A stretch of 64,000 nt of DNA. Origin: an uncultured Vampirovibrio sp. (GTDB lineage: Bacteria > Cyanobacteriota > Vampirovibrionia > Gastranaerophilales > Gastranaerophilaceae). A program made the translations under genes and the position numbers. The DNA lies in assembly GCA_910583875.1 (NCBI GenBank), contig CAJTXT010000002.1:124001-188000 (forward strand), read 5' to 3'. This document shows positions 52,361-61,932 of the stretch, piece by piece. Every line of letters starts with the position of its first letter. Within the stretch, counting starts at the first letter, position 1. The notes beneath the pieces were generated by a model that was not told where the DNA came from, did not search any database, and saw only the letters and a program-made list of their open reading frames with translations.

Positions 52361-54988
52361 AAAAAATTTAGAATTTATTTTTTATATCTTTTATTATTAT
52401 TTGTATTAACATTAGGATTTTTGTATTCAGTGTTTTTATTTGTTTTGCCGTCGATTGTTAATAATGGTTTTCTATTAAAAAAAACAAACACTTATCTTTC
52501 TAAAAAAACAAATTTAAATATATGTGCTGATAGTTTAAAATTAAAGACTTATCCAGACCTTACTTTAGATTTATTTACTGATAAGATTTTGTTAACAGAT
52601 AATGATGCTGAATTAGTTACTTTAAAGAATTTATATCTTGGTTATGATGTAAAATCTTTAAATTTAAAAAATTTGACTATTGATTATGTTTTTATAAATG
52701 AAAAAGGATTTAAAAACCTTTTATCCCAAAATAAAAATAAAAAACCATCTCAATTCAAATTTAAAAAATTTCCCGAGATAAATATAAAACAAGCTGAAAT
52801 TTGGATTGAAAACGGCGGAATAAATAATATATTTGTTACAATTTCTGATTTTAATATCATAAACAGCAAGGATGATAAAACTTATTTTACTTTTGAGGCT
52901 GAGATAATATCTGACTTGTTGAGAAACTTAATAAACATTGGAAAAACCGGTTGTTTATATATAGATGACAATACCCTTTATGCTAAAGATTTACAGGTTT
53001 TAATAGGTGTTTCTACTCTTAATATAGATGGAAAATTAATTGATGATGACAAAAATACTGATTTTTCAATTATAGGCAGTAAAATTCCGATAAGTGATAT
53101 AGAAACTTCTTTATTATATTTTCAAAAAATTCAATCAAAAGGAAAAAAATTCTTAGAAAATTTTTATAATTTTTCCGGTGAAATGGATGTAGACCTAAAA
53201 ATTAATAACGAAGGTGCTTTTGGTAAATGTAAAGCAGAAAATCTGTCTGCAGTCACAGTTCTATTTGATGTTCCTGTTTTATTTAAAAATTATGTATTTA
53301 ATTTTAATGGCAGAAATATAGAAGCTGCTGATTTTGGATTACTTGGAGGTGAAAAAGTTTATAATGAACTAAAACTTTCAAATATTGCAACTCCTGATTT
53401 TGAAGTTTCAGGTTTTGTAAGTTCAAATATAACAGATAAAACAGCAGAAAAATATATTCCGGATGTATCTATAAAAGGTTATGCAAATACCAGCGTAAAA
53501 TATAAAGTTAAAAATCATAAGATTTTTGTTAATTATTTGTTGAAATTAAAAAAAGGTACAGAGTTATATTATAAAAATGCGTATTTAGGTCTGGAAGATA
53601 AAGATAGACGCCTTTTAGTTAATACATTAAAGGAAGCTGATAAATTAACTATTACTCATTACGATTATTCTATTCAAAATGGAAGTAAAATTTTGAATAT
53701 TATTCTTGGTGACGGGCTATTAGAAAAGAAAAACGGACATCTTGAACCTTCTTATATAACATGCAAAACAAACGGTTATGCTCCAATCTCTGTAACTGGT
53801 TCATTCGGCAGATATATTGATGGCGGAGAATTTAAAGGTGATTTAAAATATGATTTTAATAAATATCTTTTAACCGGAAACTTTGATATTCGTAATTCAA
53901 AATATAAAGATTTTTATTTAAAAGATGTATTTGTAAATGCTAATTATACTAATTTCAAAGTAAAAGCAAACGGAACTTATATGAATTCTCCGTTTGAATG
54001 TGTCCTTGATGCAGAGAATAATTTTATTTACAAAATAAATATATATGATATGTATTTGTATTTGGATGAATTTGTCTTTAAAAAGTCAAAAACTTCAAGA
54101 ATTAATTCAGTTAAATCTAAAAAAATTGTTGAACAAGCTAAAGAGCTTGATAAGACTATAAAAAAATGGACTATTAAAGTAAATAAAATTAAACACAAAA
54201 GAATCGAATTAACAAATATTCTTTTAACGGGCAGTTTAAAAGATGATATTTTTTGTTTCGATATGCCGCATATTAATTTTGCAAAAGGGAAACTTAGCGC
54301 AAATGGTTTGTATGATTTTAAAGATAATTCTTCAAATATTATTTTTAAAGCAGAAAATATAGATTCTAATATAGTTGCAGATGTTGTATTTGATTTACCT
54401 CATCAAATAGAAGGTATTGCTAATGCCACTTTACTTGCTGAAACAAAAAATGGTATTGATGATATAAAAGCTTATGCTAATTTTTCTATAAATAAAGGTT
54501 ATTTGCCAATTATTGGCAATATCAATTTCCTTGCTAAAAAATCTATTTTTAATCATTCATTAGCTTTTAAACTTTCAGATATGCTTCATATTGATGTTAA
54601 AAATTTAAAAGATTTAAGTTCTAATATACAAGGTTCTTTTTATCTGGATAATTCAAACATAAAAGAGGCTAAAATAACCTCTTCTCAAAAATATTTAGCA
54701 ATGCTGATTGAGGGTGATTATAATTTAGATACTCAAAAATGCGACATACAATTGCTTGGAAAATATAATAATAAACAAATTAATAGAGTAAAAGTATTTT
54801 TTATTCCGCTTTCTTGGATAGTTCGTTTTGTATTTAAACCTGAAAATTCTTTATTTAGTTATTCTAATAAATTGAAAGAAGTTCCTTCTATTTCTGCTTT
54901 AAATGAGGAAACAACCGCTTTCAAAATAAAAATGAACGGAAACTTGAATAAAAAAGACTTGAATATTGAAATGAAAAGGTTAAAATAG
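52358..54988 (+). CDS. AsmA-like giant envelope protein 1
   Basis: An 876-residue protein with one N-terminal membrane segment (about 6-30) and a very long extracytoplasmic beta-rich region of the AsmA/TamB/DUF3971 type: repeated short strands such as LTLDLFTDKILL, GFVSSNITDK and a C-terminal conserved block with GSFYLDNSNIKEAKI and the IPLSWIVRFVF segment. Such proteins form hydrophobic grooves thought to carry phospholipids across the envelope. I take the ATG at 52358 because of the promoter spacing; a start 12 codons upstream would overlap the promoter. It pairs with the second copy at 55883. Confidence 0.8.
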   Translation: MKKFRIYFLYLLLLFVLTLGFLYSVFLFVLPSIVNNGFLLKKTNTYLSKKTNLNICADSLKLKTYPDLTLDLFTDKILLTDNDAELVTLKNLYLGYDVKSLNLKNLTIDYVFINEKGFKNLLSQNKNKKPSQFKFKKFPEINIKQAEIWIENGGINNIFVTISDFNIINSKDDKTYFTFEAEIISDLLRNLINIGKTGCLYIDDNTLYAKDLQVLIGVSTLNIDGKLIDDDKNTDFSIIGSKIPISDIETSLLYFQKIQSKGKKFLENFYNFSGEMDVDLKINNEGAFGKCKAENLSAVTVLFDVPVLFKNYVFNFNGRNIEAADFGLLGGEKVYNELKLSNIATPDFEVSGFVSSNITDKTAEKYIPDVSIKGYANTSVKYKVKNHKIFVNYLLKLKKGTELYYKNAYLGLEDKDRRLLVNTLKEADKLTITHYDYSIQNGSKILNIILGDGLLEKKNGHLEPSYITCKTNGYAPISVTGSFGRYIDGGEFKGDLKYDFNKYLLTGNFDIRNSKYKDFYLKDVFVNANYTNFKVKANGTYMNSPFECVLDAENNFIYKINIYDMYLYLDEFVFKKSKTSRINSVKSKKIVEQAKELDKTIKKWTIKVNKIKHKRIELTNILLTGSLKDDIFCFDMPHINFAKGKLSANGLYDFKDNSSNIIFKAENIDSNIVADVVFDLPHQIEGIANATLLAETKNGIDDIKAYANFSINKGYLPIIGNINFLAKKSIFNHSLAFKLSDMLHIDVKNLKDLSSNIQGSFYLDNSNIKEAKITSSQKYLAMLIEGDYNLDTQKCDIQLLGKYNNKQINRVKVFFIPLSWIVRFVFKPENSLFSYSNKLKEVPSISALNEETTAFKIKMNGNLNKKDLNIEMKRLK

Positions 54989-54990
54989 CT

Positions 54991-55860
54991 TTATTTTATT
55001 TTAGATTTTAATTTGTTTCTTACATTAGCAAGAGGTCCGTTATTGGGATTTCTTATATATTTATAGTAATTTCTTGCATAGTAAAACGGATATTTTGGCA
55101 GCCAAGTGCATTTTACAAGGATAGAAACTGTTTCCGCGCCTTGAGATAACATTAATTGGTCAATAGTTGTTTCATGTGCAGGCGATATAGAAGAAATTAG
55201 TTTTATTAAGTAATCACTAAAAGTTAAAACTGAATAACCTGAAACAACGCCAGTATTAGAAACAAGATTTGTAACTTTAAATTCTGAGTTTGTTTTAACT
55301 GTTTTTACGTCCTCCGGTAATTTTAAAGTATCAGATGTAACGTGTTCAATTTCATACCATTCACCTTTGTATTGAAGTCTCATAATATTAGGTTTTGGCA
55401 TATAAATATCATCAAAAATGTTATCTAAAATAACTTTGCCCGAAAAATCAGAAATTCCGTATTTAAAGTTATCATAAGTTAAGAGCATTCCCCCAAAAAG
55501 AATATCAATTGAATCATAAACAGGCGGAATTATTGCGAAACCTGTTTCATCATATAAACCAAAATCGCCGTAATTACCGAGTTTTGCATATTTCCCTAAA
55601 ACTCTTTCAGCGTGGCGGTATTTTGCGGGTATTAAAATATTCCCGCATTTATCCATAATGCCGAATTTTGTTTTCTTTTGAATTATAAACGCATTATCCC
55701 CCAGCCTTATAATTTTATTATATATAGGTTTTGTGATAATTGTTTCATTCTCGTCTTTTAAGCCGAATTTATTTTTTTCGCTGTATATATTAACATCAGC
55801 GAAAGATGCATTTTGAAAAATAAAAAATATAAATACTGTAAAAAATAATAACTTTTTCAT
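54991..55860 (-). CDS. Secreted WG-repeat protein
   Basis: A 289-residue protein with a signal peptide (about 1-21, ending NASFADV) and several WG (KWG)-type repeats, visible as EKNKFGLKDENETIIT, KTKFGIMDKCGNILIP, YGDFGLYDETGFAIIP and NFKYGISDFSGKVIL (residues about 27-150). The C-terminal third is a separate domain with no family I recognise. It converges with AsmA-like gene 1 and diverges from AsmA-like gene 2 across only 22 bp. WG proteins are usually envelope or peptidoglycan associated; exact role unknown. Confidence 0.85.
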   Translation of the reverse strand: MKKLLFFTVFIFFIFQNASFADVNIYSEKNKFGLKDENETIITKPIYNKIIRLGDNAFIIQKKTKFGIMDKCGNILIPAKYRHAERVLGKYAKLGNYGDFGLYDETGFAIIPPVYDSIDILFGGMLLTYDNFKYGISDFSGKVILDNIFDDIYMPKPNIMRLQYKGEWYEIEHVTSDTLKLPEDVKTVKTNSEFKVTNLVSNTGVVSGYSVLTFSDYLIKLISSISPAHETTIDQLMLSQGAETVSILVKCTWLPKYPFYYARNYYKYIRNPNNGPLANVRNKLKSKIK

Positions 55861-55882
55861 AATTTTATTATATCATAGAGAT
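55861..55882. promoter_or_regulatory. Divergent overlapping leaderless promoters
   Basis: In a 22-bp gap, the - strand TATAAT (55872-55867) and the + strand TATCAT (55871-55876) overlap, each exactly 6 nt from its start codon. Both transcripts would therefore begin at their start codons, and any -35 box would lie inside the opposing gene. Confidence 0.55.
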
Positions 55883-58645
55883 ATGTTTAGATTAGGTTTT
55901 AAAATATTATTAGGTTTATTTATATCCTTTATTCTTTTAGTCGGAATATTGCTATTATTCTATACAAAAGGTTTGCCATTTTTATTTTCAAATGAAAAAG
56001 CTGTTTCTTATATTGAAAAAACAGCAAAAAAATATACAGACATTAATCTTGAACTGGATAAAACATATTTGAAAACAGGTTTTTCAAAAACAATTGAAAT
56101 AAAAGCAGGAAGAATATATGCCGAAAAATCTTCAGCTAAACTTTTTGAAGTTACTAATTTAGATTTACTGTTATCTTTAGATGAATTATTTAAAAAGAAA
56201 ATTATAGTTAACCGTTTTGGTGCTGATAAATTATATGTTGACGTTAATCCTATAATGGAACTTGTTCCTCAGACTGAAACAAAGCAGTCACAGCCAATGG
56301 ACTGGAATATAGATTTATATGATTCAATATTATATTTAAATAATTCAAATATTACCTATAAACTTGATAACGGAACAAAAATCGATATTAAAGCTGATGG
56401 ATTAAATGTTGATAATACTCAAAAAGTAGAAAGATTTGTTCATTTTAACTTTGATGCTGATGTTATACGAAATAATAATACAGTTAAAATATCATTTAAA
56501 GATGATAATAAAATTGTAATAAAAAATAAGCATATTTATGTTAATGATTGCCCTTTAACAATTAATCATTCAAAAATGTTTTTTGATGCAGAAGCAGGAC
56601 AGGATAATAATTTTGAAGTTGTAGTATATGCAAAACGTTTCTTTCTCTCTGATGTTATAAAGCTTCTTCAAACAAATATTGTTGAAAATGAAATAGATTT
56701 TGTATTGGAAACTCTAAAAAATATTAATGGTGATTTTGATTTTAGGGTTAAACTTACAAATAATGATTTATCAGGAAATGTAAAAGTAAATAAAGTCAGC
56801 GCTAATTTATTCCCGCTTGCTAATATGCCTATAATGCTTACATCCGGGGATGTATATATTAAACAAAATGATATATTTTTGACTAACTTTAAAGGCTTTT
56901 ACGATAATAAAAAATATAATGAAGTTACTTTTGAAGGTTCTGTTAAAGATTATTTAAAAACTCTTGATACTAATATTGAAATGCTTGCAACAGTTACTAA
57001 TGATTTTGTTGGCAATTATCTTTCAAAAACAGCAATGGTTCCGTTAACACTTATAGGAAATAGCAAAGCTAAAATATTAATTCATTCAAAAAATCAAGAT
57101 GTCGATGTAACTATGATGGGTAAAATTGCAAAGGGCGATGATATTTTAGTTGATGGTGCTTCATTAAGCCCAACAGGATATGATAGAGCTCTTAAAGCAG
57201 ATTTGCATGTAAAAGGTGATAATCTTAATATTGAAACAATCAATTATTATATTGCCCAAGAGCTTACTAAAGCATCAAAAGGAATAAAACCTATCTTATC
57301 GTTAAATGGAAATGTCAGAATTTCTGATGCCAAAGTTAAAGATTTTGGTTTTGAAATTCCGCGTCCGCTCCCTAGTGAATTTTTAAATGTTTTAATTGGG
57401 CAGAAACTCTTTAAAGGCGGTAAATTTGCTGGCAATATGCACTATATTGATGAAGGTGAGTACCCTGTTATTAATGCAAAATTAACAGCAGAAAAAATAC
57501 GTATTCCTTCTCAGCGATTGTTCTTAAAAAACGGAGAAATATCAACAACTGATAACCTTATAAAAATAAAGGCGGATGGAAGATTCAGACGTTGTTCTTA
57601 TATCTTTAACGGAAATATATTAAATGCGATAAAACTTCCTATTATTATAAAACATACAGACTTAACGGTTGATAATGTTGATATAGAAAGATTAATGAAA
57701 GCCTTTTCACAGCCTGTTCAAACAGTTGATACAACAAAGGACTATGATGAAAATAATGACACAGATGATAATCCTGCTTTAACATTTGATATTGGAAATT
57801 TAATAATAGAAGAATCTTTAATTCATATTATCAAAGGTTCATACAAGGTTGTTAATTTTGCTGATGTTAAGGCTAATATGTCTCTAGATAAAAATAGTAT
57901 ATTCAAATTGAAATCAAACAGATTTGAAATAGCAGAAGGTCATTCATCAGCAGATGTTAATTGTGATTTGAAAAATCAAAAATATAATCTAAGACTTGGT
58001 ATAAAAGATGTTAATGTTGATTTAATGTCAACCGCTATATTAAATTTGCCTAAAGAAATAACAGGAAAAGCAAGCGGATTAATTGATTTGAATACTGATG
58101 AATCACTTAAACTAAATGGCGCTATTAAATTTATTGTAAAAGACGGGACAATTGAAAAAATCGGGCTTGTGGAATATGTATTAAAGTTTGCTTCTTTATT
58201 TAGAAATCCTCTAGCAATGATTAGTCCATCTATTTTTACTGATTTAGTTAATATTCCTGAAGGTAAGTTTGAAAAAATTACAGGTGATTTAAAGTTAAAA
58301 GATAATAGAATAGAATTAATGAAAATTAAGTCTTATTCTCCAACCTTGAGTGCATATATTGTAGGCTGCTATAATCTTGAAAATAGTGATGCAATTTTAA
58401 GAATATATACAAAGTTTAGTAATAAAAACAAAGGTGTAGCAGGTGTTTTAAGAAATATTTCATTAAACAGTTTAGCTAATAGAATTCCGTTAAACAGCAG
58501 AAATGATGCAAATTATTATGAGGCAGAACTTTCTCAAATTCCGGATATTGAAGCAGACGAAAAAGACTGCCAAATCTTTTTAACAAAAGTCGATGGTGAT
58601 GTTGAACATAATAACTTTATTTCGTCTTTGAAGAAAATAAAATAA
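55883..58645 (+). CDS. AsmA-like giant envelope protein 2
   Basis: A 920-residue protein with one N-terminal membrane segment (about 5-28) and an AsmA-type beta-rich body, ending in a conserved AsmA-like block with ATAILNLPKEITGKASG, EYVLKFASLF and PEGKFEKITGDLKLKD. It shares the overall plan with the protein at 52358, but the sequences are divergent. A role in phospholipid transport or outer-envelope assembly is inferred from the family. The WG protein between the two genes may act with them. The tRNA-Gln gene follows 40 bp later. Confidence 0.82.
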   Translation: MFRLGFKILLGLFISFILLVGILLLFYTKGLPFLFSNEKAVSYIEKTAKKYTDINLELDKTYLKTGFSKTIEIKAGRIYAEKSSAKLFEVTNLDLLLSLDELFKKKIIVNRFGADKLYVDVNPIMELVPQTETKQSQPMDWNIDLYDSILYLNNSNITYKLDNGTKIDIKADGLNVDNTQKVERFVHFNFDADVIRNNNTVKISFKDDNKIVIKNKHIYVNDCPLTINHSKMFFDAEAGQDNNFEVVVYAKRFFLSDVIKLLQTNIVENEIDFVLETLKNINGDFDFRVKLTNNDLSGNVKVNKVSANLFPLANMPIMLTSGDVYIKQNDIFLTNFKGFYDNKKYNEVTFEGSVKDYLKTLDTNIEMLATVTNDFVGNYLSKTAMVPLTLIGNSKAKILIHSKNQDVDVTMMGKIAKGDDILVDGASLSPTGYDRALKADLHVKGDNLNIETINYYIAQELTKASKGIKPILSLNGNVRISDAKVKDFGFEIPRPLPSEFLNVLIGQKLFKGGKFAGNMHYIDEGEYPVINAKLTAEKIRIPSQRLFLKNGEISTTDNLIKIKADGRFRRCSYIFNGNILNAIKLPIIIKHTDLTVDNVDIERLMKAFSQPVQTVDTTKDYDENNDTDDNPALTFDIGNLIIEESLIHIIKGSYKVVNFADVKANMSLDKNSIFKLKSNRFEIAEGHSSADVNCDLKNQKYNLRLGIKDVNVDLMSTAILNLPKEITGKASGLIDLNTDESLKLNGAIKFIVKDGTIEKIGLVEYVLKFASLFRNPLAMISPSIFTDLVNIPEGKFEKITGDLKLKDNRIELMKIKSYSPTLSAYIVGCYNLENSDAILRIYTKFSNKNKGVAGVLRNISLNSLANRIPLNSRNDANYYEAELSQIPDIEADEKDCQIFLTKVDGDVEHNNFISSLKKIK

Positions 58646-58685
58646 TGTGTTGAAAAATATTATTTGTATTAAAATATAATTGTAA

Positions 58686-58756
58686 TCCCGTTTCGTCTAA
58701 TGGCAGGACGCAAAACTCTGGATTTTGCTATCGAGGTTCGAATCCTTGAACGGGAG
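58686..58756 (+). tRNA. tRNA-Gln (CUG)
   Basis: A complete cloverleaf of 71 nt: acceptor stem TCCCGTT/AACGGGA with U1-A72 (typical for Gln), anticodon stem CAAAA/TTTTG with loop CTCTGGA giving anticodon CUG, T-loop GTTCGAATC, discriminator G73 and no encoded CCA. It reads CAG. Confidence 0.95.
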
Positions 58757-58762
58757 TTTAGT

Positions 58763-58870
58763 TTGAATTATATTTTTCTGAGAACTAGTTAACTTTTCGT
58801 CCTGTGATTTCGCGATACCTAAAATCAATGGACTTCAAAATTAACTAGTTATCAAAAAAATATAATTCAA
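58763..58870. repeat. Hairpin element H3
   Basis: Outer arms 58763-58802 and 58830-58870 are near-complementary over about 38 bp (ending AACTAGTTAA, with a few mismatches) around the inner stem TGATTT/AAAATCA and 3' ATGG, the same core as H1 and H2. It lies 7 bp after tRNA-Gln. Confidence 0.85.
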
Positions 58871-58894
58871 TAAAATTAATTGAAAGGAAAGATT

Positions 58895-59098
58895 ATGTTT
58901 CACGTTATTACAGAAAGAGATTATTCAGAATTTTCAAGAAAACAAATTGGTGAATATACAAACTTTGATAAAGCTTTAGAAGTTGCGCAAAAAGCAATTG
59001 AAGGCAAAGAAGGGTTAAGATATATCATAGAAAAAACAGACGGACACGTTGACAGTTATGGTAATCAAATTGTAACAGTTGTTGCTGAAAGTGACTAA
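58895..59098 (+). CDS. Small hypothetical protein
   Basis: A 67-residue soluble protein starting MFHVITERDYSEFS and ending DGHVDSYGNQIVTVV. AAAGGAAAG precedes the ATG at 58895. The alternating pattern looks like a small alpha/beta domain (beta-alpha-beta). No family recognised. It has its own terminator, and the codon pattern is that of real genes here. Confidence 0.75.
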   Translation: MFHVITERDYSEFSRKQIGEYTNFDKALEVAQKAIEGKEGLRYIIEKTDGHVDSYGNQIVTVVAESD

Positions 59099-59130
59099 AA
59101 AAAGAAGGTTTTAAACCTTCTTTTTATTTT
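59096..59130. terminator. Bidirectional terminator
   Basis: AAAGAAGGTTT/AAACCTTCTTT stem with A- and T-runs between convergent genes; it overlaps the last codons of the acyl-CoA ligase gene. Confidence 0.9.
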
Positions 59131-60797
59131 AATATTAACTCTTTTATTTCTTTTCGCTTAACTTTTTTTGTTGTTGTTCTTGGTAATGCTTCTCTTCTTA
59201 CTATAACATTACTTGGTCGTTTATATTGGGTTAAATGCATTGAAAGCGATTTAATATCTGCTTTTACAATTTTTTCAACTTCTTCTTCAGAATGCTCATT
59301 ATATAAATATTCTTTAGGAACAGCAACAGCCGTAACTTCTTCTGTGCCATCTTTTGCACCAAAGGTATGAGATAAGCTTAGAACGCATATTTCTGCAATA
59401 TATTCACTCTTTTCAAGAACTGCTTCAACTTCTTCAGGAAATACTTTCTTGCCTCCAGATAAAACAATCATATTCTTAATTCTGCCTGTAATATAGATAT
59501 GTCCGTCTTTATCTATTTCCGCTATATCTCCTGTATGCAACCATCCGTCAGCTTCAATTACTTCTGCTGTTAATTCAGGCATGTTATGGTAACCTTTCAT
59601 AACAGCAGGACCTTTTAATTGGAGTTCGCCTGTTTCAGCGTCAATTCTTGCTTCAAAACTTTTTAAAGGATGTCCGACAGAAGCCAGAACTTTACGTTTA
59701 TTGGTATTAATTGATACAACAGGGCTTGTTTCTGATAATCCATAACCTTGATAGACTTTTATACCAATTCTTTCAAAAAATCTGCCAACTTGAATATCTA
59801 ATGGTGCACCACCTGAAATACAGCCTATGAAATGACCTCCAAATTTATCATGAATTTTTTTGAATAATAACTTTTTCACATTATAAAAAGGGAAAAATTT
59901 TGCTGCGTGATATGCAGTTTTAAATATGTATTGAGAAATTTTTGATGAGTTCTTAATTTCACTTTCAATAGCTGTTTTTAATAATTTTAAAAATGCAGGA
60001 ACAACAATCATAAACTCAATTTGTTTTTCACACATTATTCCTAAAATATCTTTTGGTTTTAGGCTTTTTGCATAATAAACTGAAAATCCAAAGTTTAAAA
60101 ATGTTGAAAAACCAACTGTCATTTCAAATAAATGGTTCATTGGTAAAATTGACAGTGTTTTTACAGTTTTGTTTGGTAAAATTTCATTTAATGCAAAATC
60201 TAAGTCTTCTAACTGGTTTGTGATATTGCTATATGTTATTTCTACACCTTTAGGAGACCCTGTAGTACCTGATGTATATATTATAAATGCTGTAGATTTA
60301 GAACTTCTTTTTCGCCATTTTGCGTTGTAATTATTGGGAAGATTATATATATTTTCTAATTCTGGTTCATTTTTATGTTCGTCAATTATTAAGATATATT
60401 TTAGTGAAGGAATTACATCTTTTAATTGTTTTGCAGTTTCAATATAATGCTCTGATACCATCATAATAGTTGGCTGAGCATCTTCTAATATTGATTTAAG
60501 TTCATAAATTGTAAGTTTTATATCTAAGGGAACAATAGTTAAACCGGCAAGAACAGAAGCAAAAACACATGCTCCATATTCCGGTTTAGATTCAGATAAT
60601 ATTACAAGCTTTTCACCTTTTTGTATTTGCAAGTCATTTATAAAATGTGCTGCTATTTTTCTTGATAATAACCCTAAACCTTTGTATGTAAACTCTTTCC
60701 AGCCAAAAGTTTCTTTTATTCCAAGCGCAATTCTATCTTCGTAGCTGCAAGTTTTATCTTCTAATAAAGATAAAATGTTGCGAGTTCTTAATCCCAT
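59124..60797 (-). CDS. AMP-dependent acyl-CoA (long-chain fatty acid) ligase
   Basis: A 557-residue adenylate-forming enzyme: AMP-binding motif YTSGTTGSPKGVEI (about 170), the A8-like region WLHTGDIAEIDKDG (about 400) and the C-terminal mobile domain with the catalytic Lys in the KRKE tail. Closest in form to long-chain fatty-acid-CoA ligases/FadD-like and acyl-ACP synthetases. AGGGA precedes the ATG. Activates a carboxylic acid as adenylate then thioester; the acid is unknown. Confidence 0.93.
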   Translation of the reverse strand: MGLRTRNILSLLEDKTCSYEDRIALGIKETFGWKEFTYKGLGLLSRKIAAHFINDLQIQKGEKLVILSESKPEYGACVFASVLAGLTIVPLDIKLTIYELKSILEDAQPTIMMVSEHYIETAKQLKDVIPSLKYILIIDEHKNEPELENIYNLPNNYNAKWRKRSSKSTAFIIYTSGTTGSPKGVEITYSNITNQLEDLDFALNEILPNKTVKTLSILPMNHLFEMTVGFSTFLNFGFSVYYAKSLKPKDILGIMCEKQIEFMIVVPAFLKLLKTAIESEIKNSSKISQYIFKTAYHAAKFFPFYNVKKLLFKKIHDKFGGHFIGCISGGAPLDIQVGRFFERIGIKVYQGYGLSETSPVVSINTNKRKVLASVGHPLKSFEARIDAETGELQLKGPAVMKGYHNMPELTAEVIEADGWLHTGDIAEIDKDGHIYITGRIKNMIVLSGGKKVFPEEVEAVLEKSEYIAEICVLSLSHTFGAKDGTEEVTAVAVPKEYLYNEHSEEEVEKIVKADIKSLSMHLTQYKRPSNVIVRREALPRTTTKKVKRKEIKELILK

Positions 60798-60898
60798 ATA
60801 TTCCCTAACATAATATCTATACAGTTATATTTTATATATATTTCCCAATCCTGTCAAAGTTTATAGTTATATATATCTGCGTTTTGTATATAAATTCT

Positions 60899-61924
60899 TT
60901 ATTTTGTTATTAAAATATTTAAATTGCATTTTTTTATAAATGATGTAATAAAATTATATTGTTTTATTTTTTTATTGTTTGCATTTTGGAAATAAAAACA
61001 ATAAAATTCAGTTATAAACTTTTGTTTTAATGCTATTTTATTCATTTTTTGAGCAAGATAAATAAAGTAATCATCTATTTGATAATTTGTTATTCTGGAA
61101 TATCTTGCATCTATATCAATGATTAAATTTTTTACACCAAGTTTTTTTGCAATTTTTAAGAATTTTTTAAATTCGGTTATATTATCATTGACTGTAGGAA
61201 TAATTATATATTTGAGTCTTATTGCATCACGAGATTTTTCTGTTGCAGCATATTTTGTTAAACTGTTTATAACATTATCAAATGCGTCTACTCTTTTTAT
61301 AGTTTTATATGCTTTTCTGCTTCCGCAATCTAATGAAACAATAATATAAGTAGTTGCTTCATCCATTGCCCTAAATAAAGTATGTGAGTATTTTATTGCA
61401 TTGGTCGGAACAAAAACTCTTGCAAAATTATTTTCAGCAAATAATTCAAGAAGCTCATCACATTCTTTATAAATAGTAAATTCCCCACCTCCAATATGAA
61501 GTTCACATCCTTTTTTTATAATTCCTTGTTCTTTAAAGGATTTTAATACAGGAAGAATGTCATATGTTCTATTTGTTCTTTCAAATTTTTCATTATTATT
61601 AGAACAATAAATACAATCAGCACTACAAACACTAAAATGAGTTATTGTTATATAATCGATATAGTCTTCATCTTTCCAATCTTTTTCTTCAATATGATAG
61701 CAATTCTTGCATTCATGTGGGCATCCACCATTTTTAAAAATATCAGAATATTATGAATTCGTGAAAATAGATCTTCTTTTGAAAGAATTTGACCTTTGTA
61801 ATTTTTGAAAAGAATAGGTGGAAACTGTCCATTTATTTGGTCAACGGGAAAAAAACAACAAGAAGCAAGCTTGTTGTCAAAAAAAGCATAAACCATGTTG
61901 TATTATATGACAGTTTTTATACAT
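60899..61924 (-). pseudogene. Frameshifted fifth radical SAM/SPASM-like paralogue
   Basis: The same family as the 15.7-19.8 kb cluster but broken. It starts MYKNCHIIQHGLCFF (EHG-like signature), loses frame in a T7 run near 61889, continues in a second frame as DNKLASCCFF to DLFSRIHN, and shifts again near 61748 beside an A/T run. The rest is open to the stop: CPHECKNC, the cluster site CSADCIYC, GGGEFT where the others have GGGEPT, then SLDCGSRKAYKTIK. Two homopolymer shifts suggest decay, slippage-type switching or assembly errors. It sits 9 bp after ribH. Confidence 0.85.
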
Positions 61925-61932
61925 ATTTATTT

